Below are positions 1 through 14,427 of a DNA stretch of 64,000 nucleotides, one piece after another. This stretch comes from Hoplostethus atlanticus. Taxonomy: Eukaryota; Chordata; Actinopteri; Trachichthyiformes; Trachichthyidae. Position numbers and translations under genes: made by a program. The stretch is from NCBI GenBank assembly GCA_034670405.1, contig JAXDDX010000049.1, forward strand, positions 1,736,001-1,800,000, in the 5' to 3' direction. The number at the start of each line of letters is the position of its first letter. Position 1 is the first letter of the stretch. The notes under the pieces are model-generated. The model was not told the DNA's origin, ran no database searches, and saw nothing but the letters and a program-made list of their open reading frames with translations.

Positions 1-1454
1 TGTACATGCTCTTACAGGACGTGTGGAAATGACAAACAAGGGAGTAACTTTGATTTGATTACCAATATGAATCTGCTGCCTCCCTAGAAAAAAAATTACA
101 TTTTTCATACATCTTTATTTTTCTTGTGACATCAAGCCAAAAGTGTTTTTTCCTCAAGATTACACATTAAGCATATGAATTTGTAAAGGGATTTGTGGGA
201 GACATAACAAAAGAATGGTAAGATTTCTCCTGAGCACCAGTGTTTCAAACCCGGAGCACGTAGAGAGGAAATGGGCCGACAGCCACAAAGTGGCGGAGGG
301 AAGAAAAACAGGGAGTCTTGAAGCTGGGAACAATGAATAATGTTGGAATGCTGAATGCATTTACACAAGAGCCAGGGTTTGATGTCCAGAGATGACGGAA
401 GAGAGGGGGAGAGAGAGAGAGGGGAGAGAGAGCGATAGAAATAAATAGATTGATGGGCAATGATACAGAGAGAGGAAACAAACGAGAACATTGAGAATGA
501 CAGCCTGGAGAGAGAGGAAAAGTGAAAGGGGACAGATGGAGGGAGACGGTGTGTCAAGGAAATAGTGTTTGTCATTCATGAACCTAGTGTGACCTTGGTA
601 AGAGCTGTAGGGGAGATTCTCTCTATACATCTCTCCTCTTGTGTCTCAGACTGAGTGGCAGGCAGGAGATTTTTACCAGTGCTAAGTGAACACAGTGGGA
701 TAGACACTCATTAAGGCACAGTGTGCTACACTGCACACTGAAAGTAAAAGGTGACTGACACCATTTTTCAATTATGTTCCCCCTCTTTGCCCCGAGCGTC
801 CCTCCTCCACCTGTTATTCCCACTCAAAACCATTACTCTTCCTCTTCTACAACATCCTCGCTCTCTCAGTCTCATCCCAACCCCATCCTCTTTATTCCTT
901 TGAATCATCGTGTTGCCTGCTCAGTGTTCCAGCATGCATGGCTGAGGACTTTGGAGGTGAAACACAAGTGCATCCTAGCAGATTTTCTTATTACGTATAT
1001 TAAGGAGAGAAGAGGCAGAACGGAGCGAGAGAAAGACAGGGTTACACATACAGGACGGTAGCTATGAAGAGGGAACCTTTCACTAACTGACAGCATCCTT
1101 GAACAAAAAGGGACTAAAAACAACAAGAGGCTCAAATGATGTGATGGGCTGGACTGAGAGAAAAACAATCACAACCACTTGACATTTGAACGTGATTACT
1201 ATGCTGATCAGCAGTATGTGGAACACCAGTAATGCTGAAAGATTAGCATTGTGACATTTAAAAAAAAAAAAATCACTGTGTGTAGCCGGTCAAATGCTTT
1301 GTGAACAAATAACAAAGTGTATCAAATGTCTTTTTACAGCATGTGTATGTGTCTCAGTCTTACATGTCTGACCTTTTCAACCACTATATGCAAGACACAG
1401 GGGATGCTTCACTCACCCATCCACACATGAACATGAACACATCCACACACACAT

Positions 1455-1530
<76 letters not shown>

Positions 1531-1541
1531 GAGATACTTAC
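1..1541. other. Intron of dym with simple repeats
   Basis: This stretch lies downstream (in dym direction) of the last dym exon in the window. I find no further dymeclin exon here on the minus strand, so the remainder of the gene must lie beyond base 1. The contents are low complexity: a GA/GAGA-rich tract near 400-440 and the start of the long CA tract at 1455. Open frames in it (for example minus 132-575) are shadows of purine/pyrimidine tracts with no recognisable domain. Confidence 0.6.
1455..1528. repeat. (CA)n microsatellite beside a dym exon
   Basis: A nearly pure CA dinucleotide run of about 37 units ends only 9 bases from the splice donor of the dym exon at 1542-1614 (in the intron, 3' of the exon in transcript sense). 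Confidence 0.95.
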
Positions 1542-3310
1542 AGTAGGGGCACTTCAACGATCAAGTGCACAAGGTTGGACATTAACTCCTCGAGGAGGTC
1601 CTCGCTCGCCGCATCTAGAGAAGGGGTTGGTATTCAAAGAGAAAATAAAATTCTATTATTATAATAAAAGATGTACGCCAGCTCCCTATTGGTCAGTCAG
1701 TCTCTCTCTGTTCCTTCCATCTCCTGCTCTATCAATCCATCTCTCATCCTTCCCACTCATTCCTCCTTCAAGTAGAGAGAGTACGGAAGGACAGCAGAGG
1801 GTGAGGGTGCCAGTTGGAATCGGTCTCTCTTCTTTCCACTTCCAGTAACCTCTAATTAGCTCCATGAACTCTTCCAGGGCTTAGAGATCAGCCAAGGAAG
1901 GTTTCTTCCTGCAATCATCCAAGCCACCCACCTCCAACACAGCCCAGCTAACCCAAGCCTGAAGGTCTGGAGGGAGCTATAAGTAAGAGTATGTGTGTGG
2001 GTGGGTGTGTCAGAGACAGAGTAACTGGGAGTCTGAGTGGGGGACTGAGTACAATAACAGAAAAAGCATTTTAGAAATATAATCTCTAAAAATGGAGTTG
2101 AAAAACCGCCACGTTATTCACATCTAACAAGTCCTTCAGTCAAAAATACACACATATGCCGAGTGTATATCTTAAGTAGTGATGTGTGACGGGGCTTATG
2201 CCTGAGGGCAAGAGCAGTGTACAGCTCAGGGGATGCAGAACCAGGACTCTTATTAACGGAGCTTCTCATCCAGGGTCAGTAGCCAAGGGGCATTTATCTA
2301 TATAGATGCATTAAATTAAAAAATCAAACTCTGATCTCTCTGTGGGCATTTATGGAGGCATTATATATATTTGACTCCATGAGTACAACAACTCACATTT
2401 TCAAAACATGTTTTTTAACACAAACAGATTTTGCAGATTATTGTGTAGATTACACTCAAGTGCAAAAATGCTACGTTTAAGGAATCTAACCTAAGAGTAT
2501 TTTATTCTCTACCTTAGACAGTAGAGATGGTATGGCAATGTAATTGCTAGTTATCACTCCTTGAATCCTTTGAAGCAAACACTTTCTCTCCGCAATTTGT
2601 GGACCCATTTCATTCTTCCCATTACACAATCTAGTTTTTTCCTCCTTTCAACCTTTGATGGCGCTCACCTCCACAGGAGCCTGGTGCCCTCTCCTGGTAG
2701 GAGAACTGTAGGTGCAGCTCTTCCTCGCTCATCTCCCTGATGAACACCTTTAGCAGGCAGCGGATCATGAACAGTGCATTGTGGGCCTGCCAGATGAACA
2801 GCTGACTGCAGAGGAGACACACAACAGAGAAACTCAGACATCTCATTCAAGGTCAAGGTCTTCCTCTGTCCAGTATGAAGCAGTGATGCTGCAAAAATAA
2901 TCTTTGAGGGAAAACAATCCTCAGAGGTACTTTATATAGGACAGGATGTCCTATATAAACAGGAAAAGTTATGGGACAGTGTCATTAGTGTGCAAATCTG
3001 TGTGCGTCCTTTGTGTAGACCAAAAAAAGACTTTTTGTGTAGCAAATGCACAAAGCATCCCACTAATTAGTAAGTGACAGTCTGGTGATCCTACGCCTTG
3101 TGTAAGGCTCACTTACACACGTAAACACACTCACAAACATCCTCTTCAGCAGCAGCTTTCTCACAACTGTCGTGCAACCTGGATTGGATTGGAACCATCT
3201 AATCCAAACCACAATGTTTCTCAACCACTAACACCAACACAGCAGGGTCTAATCAGCCCCACACAACGCCTAACAGCACATGCCAATTATGCTTCACTGT
3301 GTTTGTATAC

Positions 3311-3341
<31 letters not shown>

Positions 3342-3618
3342 GGACAACACATTGCGTGGAATATGAGAAAAGCAGATGGGAGTGAATGGGGAGAGATAAC
3401 TCCACCCTCTAATGAGGTGTCGATTTCAGAATGGAGTGCTCCCATTCAAAGCATTTGGCGACTTGGGTTGGGTCAGTCTGAGTGGAGATGGGGTTTGGCA
3501 GCGAGTAGGGAATGAATAATGTTGCCGTTTTGATGATTATACCTCAGCAGCCTTCCCATGGGAAACAGCAACAGCTTAAGTGTTTGTCCATTTTTTCCCT
3601 GTGATCAAACAGTGTCAG

Positions 3619-3655
<37 letters not shown>

Positions 3656-6495
3656 GGTGTATATGGGTGTATGTGCACACACTCCCATGCACAGCAATCA
3701 TCAACACGCTACCATTACTGGGCCAGTCATGTGAGATCATTCTTCATCTTCCTAGGAGGTTTTCATACTCACTCTTGGCATTCTGTGGAGATTTTCAGCT
3801 CTTTGGTTCTTCCCAGGAAAACTCGAACTAGAGCGCCAAAGTTCCCCGTTCTGGGATTGTTGTTAACTGGAAAATGCAAAAGGAGGAGAGAAATATTCCA
3901 CAGCATTACAAGAACTTCACAAAAACATCTTACTTTGCTAAACACGTTCAAGTAGTGAATACCGTTGTACGCTAATAAACTGTAACAAGTCCGTTAAATT
4001 GTAGGTGCACAACTCCTGTACAGGTGTAATTCATGAACTAACTTGTCATTTGAAGTGTCTTATGTTTTCTATTTTACAGACAGTTTTACTCAAAATAACA
4101 TAATCAGACTTTAAGATGGAATTCCAACATTAACATGGAATGAAATTGTGATATTTGGGTAAACTGTTGAACAAACTGTAAAACATGTGTTATTTTGAGT
4201 AAACTATCATTAATTAATATCATTAATACAGCATTGTATATGAAGATCAATGAAACATGTATAGAGAGCAGGGAGAGAGAGCGTGAGAGATTGCTTTGAT
4301 TAACTAATGAAATTATAGCTACTTTTTCATTTAAAAACTGTATAAAAATATGAAAGCACAAATCCAGGAAAAAGAAAAAAATTAAACAGAATTTGAAAAA
4401 AAAGAATAGATGTCATGGGGCTCTAAAGCTACTTGACTAAGCTATCTTTCACAAAGTACAAAACACACAGTATATTTATACCACAGGCCACATACTGAGG
4501 ATCTTGGCCAGGGGGATGACAGCCTCTTCCAGCAACTTGGAGTCTCCACTGAGGGAGGGAGGGAGAAAAAAAGATAGAGCGAAAACAGTTAGGATGACCT
4601 CAGTGCTTGTAACGGCTGCCCTCTGCTGTCATGCAAGAACATTGCACAATATTTATGCAACAATAACATGGACAATAGAAAACTGTGGTTGTGTGAGGAA
4701 TGTCTGTAATGGTCTGAATGTGAAGTAGGGTGTTGCTGAAAATCAGCACCCGTGCTCAGCACAACTTCCCTGGATAAATAAAGGTTAGAAAAAACTTTTC
4801 AACAGCGAGTGTACACAACACACATTTGACACTGACAGGCTACAAATGAATTACTCTAAACATTTTATTTTTTAGAGTTTTAGAGTTTAGAGTTAAAGAA
4901 TTACATTCCAGTAGGGATATCCATATTTCTTGTCAAGCAGGTTTTATAAAATAACCTTTACTCAGCTCTGTGTATATTGTGTATAGTGTTTTGAGAAAAC
5001 CACCAGGCAAGATTTAATCTTTGCTGTGGTTTGGCAGATGTTCCATGCAAACAGGTTAGCGACTGAAAAAATGCTCTCTCTTTACTCAATAAAGGACTCT
5101 CCTCTAAAAAAAAAACAGTTGGCTGAACTGAATACATATTTATAATAATATGGATTGTGTTACTAGCTACAGTTAAGTAGTCACACTCTCTGTTCATGGT
5201 AACACTTTATATTAAGGTACACATATTCACCATTATTAGCATGCATATTAGTAGCATATTGGCTCTTTATTAGTCATTATAAAGCACTTATTAATGCCTT
5301 ATTCTGCATGACCATATTCTACAACTACCAGGCCATTAACTAAGAGTTTTCCCTCAATAACCTCCTAATTACTGCTTATTGATTCATTCATTGTAAAGTG
5401 AGGTCTTGCTCATAACCAATTCACTAGTAGTTTGACGCTTACTAACCCACAGGTTCCCTATTCTAAAGTTTCCTCCTCTTCACACTTAGTAAATCCATTA
5501 TAGCACACAGCTACTGCCAGTAACACACCCTATTCTTAAGTGATGGGTCACACCTTGAAAAAAATGGAGGTCTATTGAGATGCACAGGTTCTATTCCCAG
5601 TGTGGGTTAATAAGTGTCAAACTACTAGTGAATTCACTGGAAGTCCATTCATTTCCCACGGAGCTGAATGACCGGGGAAACTTGGCCAATATGTAGACAG
5701 TCAAGAAGCTTGTCGCCTGAGAAACGTTGGCCACAACTGAACTTTTCGTGGTCATTGGCTGTCAACAACCAATCAGATTTGGATGCTTCCTTGTTTCCCT
5801 ACCGATGTGATTTTGTTCCGCCTGGCAATCAGATGCTCTCAAACCACCCACAACCAGTCATAAAAGAGGGACCCATCAACGTAGTTGCTCACAGCGTGAG
5901 AGCCCTGTTAGTGTGACTTTGATAATAGCTGCTAACTGCAAGCAGCTACCAAAGGATGAGTTCAAAAATAATTTTAAAGAGGGGAACGTTTTTTTTAAAA
6001 GCTGTATAGTCTCTACTGGCTGGTCTACAGCCAAAGCCTTTTGAGCACTACATAGTAAGGTCCACTGTGTCAAAATTACTTTAATGACATATATCAATAT
6101 TTATTTTTTAAATGGCCAATTTAAAAACAAATAATGAAATAAATACCGGTAAAGCTACAATATGCAATGTTTCACCTTGAGGCAGGAAGTGTACTGTTAG
6201 CCCCCCCCTCAGTTGTCCCCCCCCATCCCCCCTACCCACCACCTCTAGTCTATTTTTGTAAGAGCATCTAGCCTACATGCGGCTGATATAGCCAGCATCC
6301 GTAAAGCCACCACAGGCACTGAAGAAGCAGACAGCGGACACAGGCAACATTTGCTTTGCTGTTCTTTCATGTACAGCTTTCCCCCATTATTGTTGTTGCT
6401 ATAAATTCCCTGTACAGTACCTAGCCTCACCTTGACAGCTCACTGCTGATTTAGCCATTATTTTCAGTTTAACAAGGACATCAGATGTCCAGATA

Positions 6496-6562
<67 letters not shown>

Positions 6563-7723
6563 AAATAAACATGATTTGCTTCATCATCATACACAATGCA
6601 GGAAGTGCTATTGTGTTCACAAGATAGATAGTTCACACTTAGCTTCATTGGTTTGGTTAATTTGAGGACACAACATACAAGTAATTGTCTCATTTTGATC
6701 ATTTATTTATGTGCATGTGCACATCTGAAAGCACTCAAATTATTTAAGAAGCTGTTTATAGCTACTGATCTCCATCTGCATATTCAAAGATGCACTTATT
6801 TTATCTGTCATTATTTGCATTGCAAATGTATAGCCTATTATGATTGCACAAATTCTACCGTGTCAGGACTGACATGACTTATACATAGACCTATCTTCAG
6901 GATATCATAGACCTATCTCCATAGACCTATCTCCAGGATATCTTCGCCCACAGCCAACTGTGGTCTGGTTTCTGGTTCTAGCTACCCTAATTTAATACTT
7001 TTAACCAAAGTATCTCTGGGTGGTAGAACCAATGACTGTCAGTGTCTTTGCGTGATCTACTAAATTATTTTTAGTATGTTTTGTCCCCTAATCCATATGA
7101 ATAATGCACATAATCATGTATCAGAATGCTAAAAGGATACACTGTATAGTTTGTATAAATTCACTGCAAATTTCAGTCATGTATACTGCATATAATATTG
7201 ATACAGTATTGAATTGTATTGTATCGTGTATCGTGGTCTTTGAATGAATCAGGGAATGCAGATAGTTTGATTGTTTCAGCTTCAATTTGATTTCTGGAGG
7301 CGGTGATAACAAAAGTAACAAATACATTTTGATTGTAACTGAATTGCTGAAATTGGAATAGTAATTTGTTCACTACTGGCATACATATAAAGATATTTCT
7401 TTGAAAATGTTTTCTACATAGCCACACCTCTTTGTAAAATGATGAAGTAAATATGATTTATCAGAATGTATCAATCTACACTATCTAATGAATAAAACTG
7501 AAGTTGAGAGGGGACACTGTGATGTGATGGAGTAGAGAATGCTTAGGGAGGAAAGATTTTGTATATGTGTGTGTTTTTTTTACCTGCTGGTCGGACTGAT
7601 GAAGGTGAAGGAGATGAGCTGGTTCCAGAAAGGGTCATTCTCCGATATGGCCTCAGTGCCCACCAGGGCCCTGAGGCTGGGGTTCTCTGATAGGTCACTG
7701 ACCTGGCTGGTGTTGGCTCCCAT
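1542..7723 (-). CDS. dym: Dymeclin, N-terminal part (5 coding exons; 3' end outside window)
   Basis: Dymeclin is a Golgi-associated, N-myristoylated protein needed for normal secretory traffic; human loss causes Dyggve-Melchior-Clausen dysplasia (family knowledge). Coding exons on the minus strand are 7584-7723, 4496-4548, 3773-3866, 2669-2805 and 1542-1614, all bounded by AG/GT and joining in phase. The start [11 protein letters not shown] matches the human N-terminus and keeps the myristoylation glycine at position 2. Later exons read [51 protein letters not shown] and [15 protein letters not shown], close to human residues of roughly 70-180. The last exon in view ends in phase 2 at a GTAAGT donor, so translation continues outside the window. 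A non-coding first exon lies near 9174-9380. Introns hold (CA)n/(GT)n tracts and one MITE-like repeat. Confidence 0.95.
3313..3341. repeat. (GT)n microsatellite
   Basis: A GT dinucleotide run of about 14 units in a dym intron; the open frame spanning it is an artefact. Confidence 0.9.
3620..3653. repeat. (CA)n microsatellite
   Basis: A pure CA run of about 17 units in the dym intron downstream of exon 3773-3866. Confidence 0.95.
5198..5480. repeat. Dispersed MITE-like repeat (teleost 'AACACTTTAT' type)
   Basis: The stretch opens with GTAACACTTTATATTAAGGT, then has characteristic segments such as CATATTGGCTCTTTATTAG, TTATAAAGCACTTATTAA and GCCTTATTCTGCATGACC. I recognise this order from a common AT-rich non-autonomous DNA-transposon-like repeat of teleost genomes. 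The far end is diverged, so the boundary near 5480 is approximate and the transposon family is not assigned. Confidence 0.6.
6498..6562. repeat. (TG)n(TA)n compound microsatellite
   Basis: A TG run of about 21 units passes directly into a TA run of about 11 units, within dym intron sequence. Confidence 0.95.
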
Positions 7724-7823
7724 CTCTACCGGCTCCCTACCAGGTCTGCTGGGCGCTCCACAAGGTCCGCTCAGCCAGACTGACCACTCTTCACTGCTTT
7801 TTTACCGGGCATATGCCAAAACC

Positions 7824-9173
7824 TGAGGCAGCCAGTAAGAAAAGGTTGAATTGCACATGGTATGAGAGATCATGAACATTAAAAACAATTGCAATTATAA
7901 CTTGATGTCACGTATGAGGCTAGGAACCAGCTAGCATTTGACACAGCACTAGTTAATTTCATCTACACTAATGCTCAAACTCAATTTTGTTAAAGGTTGC
8001 AGCAGGTATGGCATCAGTAAATGTCCATTATCCGATCTCGTTTAACATAACACCACTTAACACAACTGAACTGAACACCATCAAAATGTATTTGACAATC
8101 ATTATACACGCCAGCTTTACTGGCTTACCTGGGGCCAATATTTATTATTTACCAGACTCTCCAAATTAGAGTTCTTCTCACTTATGATCAATTAAGACAC
8201 TCAGATTGGCTCAGATCTAGTTGTTCTCTTAGCAGTTGGTAGCAGAAGCAGCATCTTCACTTCACAGCAAGACCTATGTCTACTGTAAATAGTAGACATA
8301 GGCCCATTTAGCAAGCTGTCCTTGGCACATAACCTCATGGAAATGTCTGTACCATTTCTAATTGCTACCTACATACCTCTCGAGGAAAATGAGTTGTTTT
8401 ATTTCATTTAACGCCATGCAGCAATTTTAATGCCATGCAGCATTGAAAATGCTGGTCCTGTTTAAGGGCCTTGTCAGAGAGGTGGCTGCCTGCATACAAC
8501 TCTCCCTAGCCATTTATTCCTATTAAATTGGGTGTACAAAACAATTGTGTGTAACGTTAGGCCAAATTGATGGACACTAATTCTATGAAAACATTCGTGG
8601 GAGAGGCCAGTTCACAACAGGATGGCAAACTGGAGTCCAGGATGTAAGTTTGCTTAATCTCACACACCTTTGGCATACAATTGATGGCAGACCAACATTT
8701 ACTCAAGTGAAGTGCAGTGAAGGCACACCAGTGTTAACGTTATGCCACAGAAGGGGTCATTTAAAATGTCACAAGATTTTGCTATATGTGCTAATGTTCT
8801 TGCTAATATTAACTGAGAATAATGATTCAGACCTTGCAGTGGCAAATGTAATTCCAGTTACAATGGGGTATCACACATCTAGTTATATCTACTTATAATT
8901 TGACTGGACTTGTCTTGCATCACTGCAGCATTAGCTAGGTAACGTTAGCGCTTCTCGTTTCTACTGCAGGAAATGAGCACCGGAGAGCCCCGGTAGCTTT
9001 CACTAACTGTGTTCATAACATAGCTACAACATAGACTGACAGTCCCGGTTTAGTATACATTTAAACGTAGAGAAATTCATGATTCATACGCATGTCAGTT
9101 CACTAGTAGCTAATGTGCGGTCCAGACAGCTAGCTGTTTCTTAGCAATCAGCTGACCGTTGGGCTTACGTTAC
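7824..9173. other. First intron of dym
   Basis: Between the probable donor of the non-coding first exon (ends 9174) and the acceptor of the ATG exon (AG at 7823-7824 on the minus strand; the exon ends 7822 with short 5'UTR to 7724). I see no coding signal or clear repeat in it. Confidence 0.5.
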
Positions 9174-9415
9174 CTGTCAAACGTTTCTCGCAGTTTCCGT
9201 GGCACTCCTAGTTCCTTGAATTACTATCACCCAGCTTTTAACACCAACCAGCGGCTTACACCAATTCGCTCATCAAGTGTAAAATATGACCAACGTTTCT
9301 TGGAATTTAGAGAAATGAGACAGCCAAGTTTACTCTAGCTACTCCTTTCCACCATATTTTCCACGTCGCCACCCCTTACGTGATGATGACAGCAGCGTTA
9401 CGTTCATGACGTCGC
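9174..9415 (-). promoter_or_regulatory. dym: dym non-coding first exon and promoter
   Basis: A strong donor (minus: TTTGACAG|GTAACG) ends a likely 5'UTR exon at 9174. Human DYM likewise starts with a non-coding exon. Upstream, at 9407-9414, lies TGACGTCG, a near-consensus cAMP-response/ATF element, with further CpGs nearby. No TATA box is evident. The transcription start is inferred to lie around 9350-9400 but cannot be fixed from sequence. Confidence 0.5.
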
Positions 9416-9950
9416 AGATAGAAGTAAGGCGTATAGATCACGTAAACTAAGAAACGTGTCTCAAGTGTCACTCCTTTCAAATTTCTTAACCTCTTACAGA
9501 GCATTTTAGTAAAGTGATGTCTGATTACTACTTACTTTTAAAATGATCTTTTATTGATTGGTATTAATCAGTATGTCACTTACTTTGCCTTGTAAATCGA
9601 TGATCAATTGAGGGTGGCTTTAAATGTCTGATCTACGCGGTATATTTCTATTAAATACCAAATATATCTTGAATATGGTGTCATCTGTCAACATGCATGT
9701 ACTGTCATAATACAGAAAGATCTTTGCCAGTTGTAGTTTGATTAAACACGTTTAGTAACACTTCATGATGTCAGCACTAAGCTTATTAGGTATTAGCTGG
9801 CATTGCACAAACTCATTACCCAGGCATACATGTAAATTCAAGCACAGGATTGATGCTAATGTTTGCAAATATCATAAATGAATATGAAAATCACTAGGCA
9901 CGGGATAATATGGAAACAAGGAATAAGTATATATTTTTGTAAGATTTCCT

Positions 9951-9956
9951 TTTATT
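9951..9956 (-). terminator. Probable poly(A) signal of C18orf32 homologue
   Basis: TTTATT on the plus strand reads AATAAA on the minus strand, about 330 bases past the stop codon. Other AT-rich candidates exist in the 3'UTR, so this is only the most plausible site. Confidence 0.35.
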
Positions 9957-10288
9957 CATTGATTAAAGTCTGAGTCTGACTTAGAAAAAAGACGACATTA
10001 TCCACTATCCTATACAGATTGTATATATTTAAAAAGAATAAAGCAAATGCACGTATCAATTCATGATAAAAAAGGCAATAATAATCCATTTCTTAAAGCC
10101 ATTATAAGAGAAATTTAAAAATAAAAAAAATAATTAAAAAAAAAAAAATCACAAAAGAGTACACAATTTTGTAGGCTTCTAATAACCCATTTCTTACAAA
10201 GGAAAGTGATAAGTTAATATATTTCTCTATGTTATGTACTGAAATATTTACACAATTTTTGATGCATTACAACAATTTTAAGAAGCTG

Positions 10289-11784
<1,496 letters not shown>

Positions 11785-11811
11785 TCAGATAGGCTGCCCA
11801 GAGGAGGGAAC

Positions 11812-13763
11812 CTGGAGCAAAGAAGGAAGATGAAGGTTATCAAAAAGGCATATCATAATGCATCTTCACCTTAGTGAGAACATGTGCGTAGACCTTTTCA
11901 GGCTCATCTATGAACAAAAGACAGTAATTAGTTAGTCTCTTGAGGAATGGTATTTGCAATCATGATTACAGTTAGCTAGGCTGACGGTTACTGCAACAAA
12001 AACTTTCTCCCGACAGATCATGGCATCATGGTAAAGAACATGATTACATGATAACATGGTCAATGAGCACCCACACATTTTCCTGGAAATGTCTCTTGAA
12101 GCAAAAATATTAAGCTAGTAGTAGTAAAAAATTAACAAATACTAAACCTATATGACCCCTAGAAAAAGATAAATGCCTCCATTAATGGATTCAGTGAATA
12201 AATCTGCACTTCATGCTTATACTTAATTCTTTTCATGATGCATCGACAGGCTAAATCGACTTATTTTAGGTAGGTTATAGGCACCAACAGGCACCTGTCA
12301 TGTGACGCCACACTCTGTGTTTTTGATCAGACTGCCTATTATTATAGATATAATCCACTGTGGAATTGCTGCTCTTCTCCCTTACTCAACAATTCTGTCA
12401 CTGATCAACAGTAATATTCACTAAAAAATAACAGCCATTCAACTTCAAGCGGGAAGTGTTTTTGTTTCTACACAGACTCTAGTTATTGAATGATAAAATC
12501 TCTACCTCAAGCACAAAATGTCAGAAACAATAATGAAATCCAATTAATTTACAAGTACTATCTACTTTTGAGCATTCCCAGTGTTTTAAGCGCTCAGCAG
12601 TCACAAGTACAATATGTACCGAAACAGTATGAGTTACTAATCAACAGGACACCTGAGATGATTTAGGTAAATAAAGTAAAGCTGACTGACAATTGGTTAG
12701 AACAGGGCAGATGAGGCTTTTGATTGCTGTCTCTTAACTGTCACTAAGGTAATAAGCACGTTAGTCCACCCAAACTCAATTTTCAGGTTGCAGAGTTCAA
12801 ATTTAGATTACATATGCAACCAAAATTGTTTTAGAGATTGGTCTATATGCTCTACATCAGATGGTTCTTTGCCTCAACATCAACCATTCAAATCTTAACC
12901 TGAACTGGATTTTTAGTGGCTGCAAGGAGTCCATTAAAGGTGCAATAAGTAAAATCGTTTTACTGTAGCCATAGCACAAAATTACTAATATATTTGTGGC
13001 AGTTTGATAGGTTTGAGATTTCACTTTCTGGCGGCCTGCACGGTTTTGTAATATATAACAATAATATATAACTAATATATTAACAATAAATAACATTTCT
13101 AGAAAATGAAATGAAAACAAAAGAAAAAAGGAATTTTCATTTTTGAATTATTTGTCACTCATTTTTTTCTTCCCAAAACTGCTGCCAATCCTTGCTGAAA
13201 ACATCCCATAGTGCAGACACGACTGGTGTAACTGAACCTTAGGGAGGCAACAGAACAGTAGACGGATCAACAAAACTAGCATGGAAAATGAATGGTGTCA
13301 AGATTCAGATTGTATCTGGCAAAATGTATTCTCTACACCGACTGCGCAATCACGCATCAGCGTCGTCTCATCAGTTCAACAAGCACTGAGGGTAGTCGTC
13401 GCTACGCCTGGCTACCAACGACCTGTCTGGGAAATTGAATTTTTAGTTATCGTTAGCTCATTGACACTCATAAACCATTACGTGAGCTTAAATAGTGTTA
13501 TATACTTAAACCAGAGGCTGCGTTTCATGTCCCCATCGCACCCTTAAAGCACAGTAAAGATGACCTTTCGGGTATTGTTGTCTGGTAACCGTTAACGTAT
13601 TGATCCACAACTACTTCACCTGGAAGCAGCAAGCTAGCTGCCAGCGTAGCTAACGTAATGCTAGCGCTCGTTGGCTAATTTAGCGAGCGCTGCGCATTGT
13701 AAACTAAAGGCTAGATGGGTGTTTCGGCTTGCCACATGACTCAAATCAAGTAATGATTCTCAC
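11812..13763. other. First intron of the C18orf32 homologue
   Basis: About 1.95 kb of AT-rich intron with no coding signal. A stretch near 12934-13090 begins TTAAAGGTGCAATAAGTAAA, which resembles the terminal segment of a common teleost non-autonomous DNA transposon; I cannot delimit it securely. Confidence 0.4.
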
Positions 13764-14420
13764 CTTTAACGATACAACAAAGTTGTTAAACGAAGTCAGG
13801 TATTTTAGGCAGGAAACAAAGTCAAAGTTTTCGCCTGTGTTCTGAACGCTGCGTAGTCTCTGGAATCCTTTCCGGAAGTGACAATTGCGCATGCGGTAGT
13901 AGGAAGACAGAAACGGAAGTCGAGATTTTACATGGCGCCTTTCTTCAAAACACAAACAAGACGGCTTAATTTCTTAAATTATAATTATGTAAGTGAATGA
14001 TACATCATCACAGTTGCCAGGAACTATCTTTTGAAACTTGAGTAACCGGCTGTGTTAGATAGTAAAAACAGAAAAGAGGGAAATCACCTACATTTACCTT
14101 ATTACATGCCGTTCCCTCTTCTGAAATAACGTGGACGTAACTTAAGTCGAAATGAGGAGTGGACCCTAACAGAAAAGGGGTTACGTAATGTTATGCGATG
14201 TGTGTTTATTTGCTGGTAAGGAAAGACATCAAATTTAAAAATTGGAAGATGTTCTCCCATATACAAGGAGAGAAAGAAAACGGCACGCATTGAGTCTATC
14301 CAACGATGTTTTATTAGACTGTAGTTGCTAATGTGTTCGTTGTACTTACTGTCCACGACACGTGCAATCTAATCACGTCCCGCACTTCACCGAGTTAAGC
14401 TGTGTTTGTCTTCATTTCAG
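13764..14420. promoter_or_regulatory. Divergent promoter region, C18orf32 homologue (minus) / rad1 (plus)
   Basis: A minus-strand first-exon donor at 13764 and a plus-strand donor TTTGCTG|GTAAGG at 14215/14216 bound an interval of about 450 bases. The rad1 ATG exon begins right after an acceptor at 14420 (TTCATTTCAG), so rad1 needs an upstream non-coding exon, and the one ending at 14215 fits. Both genes must therefore start within this interval, in opposite directions. No TATA box is obvious. Confidence 0.55.
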
Positions 14421-14427
14421 TGCAGCA

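Noticed and set aside
6399..6702. Minus-strand frames with poly-TH and poly-YI runs
   Set aside because: They are translations of the TG/TA microsatellite.
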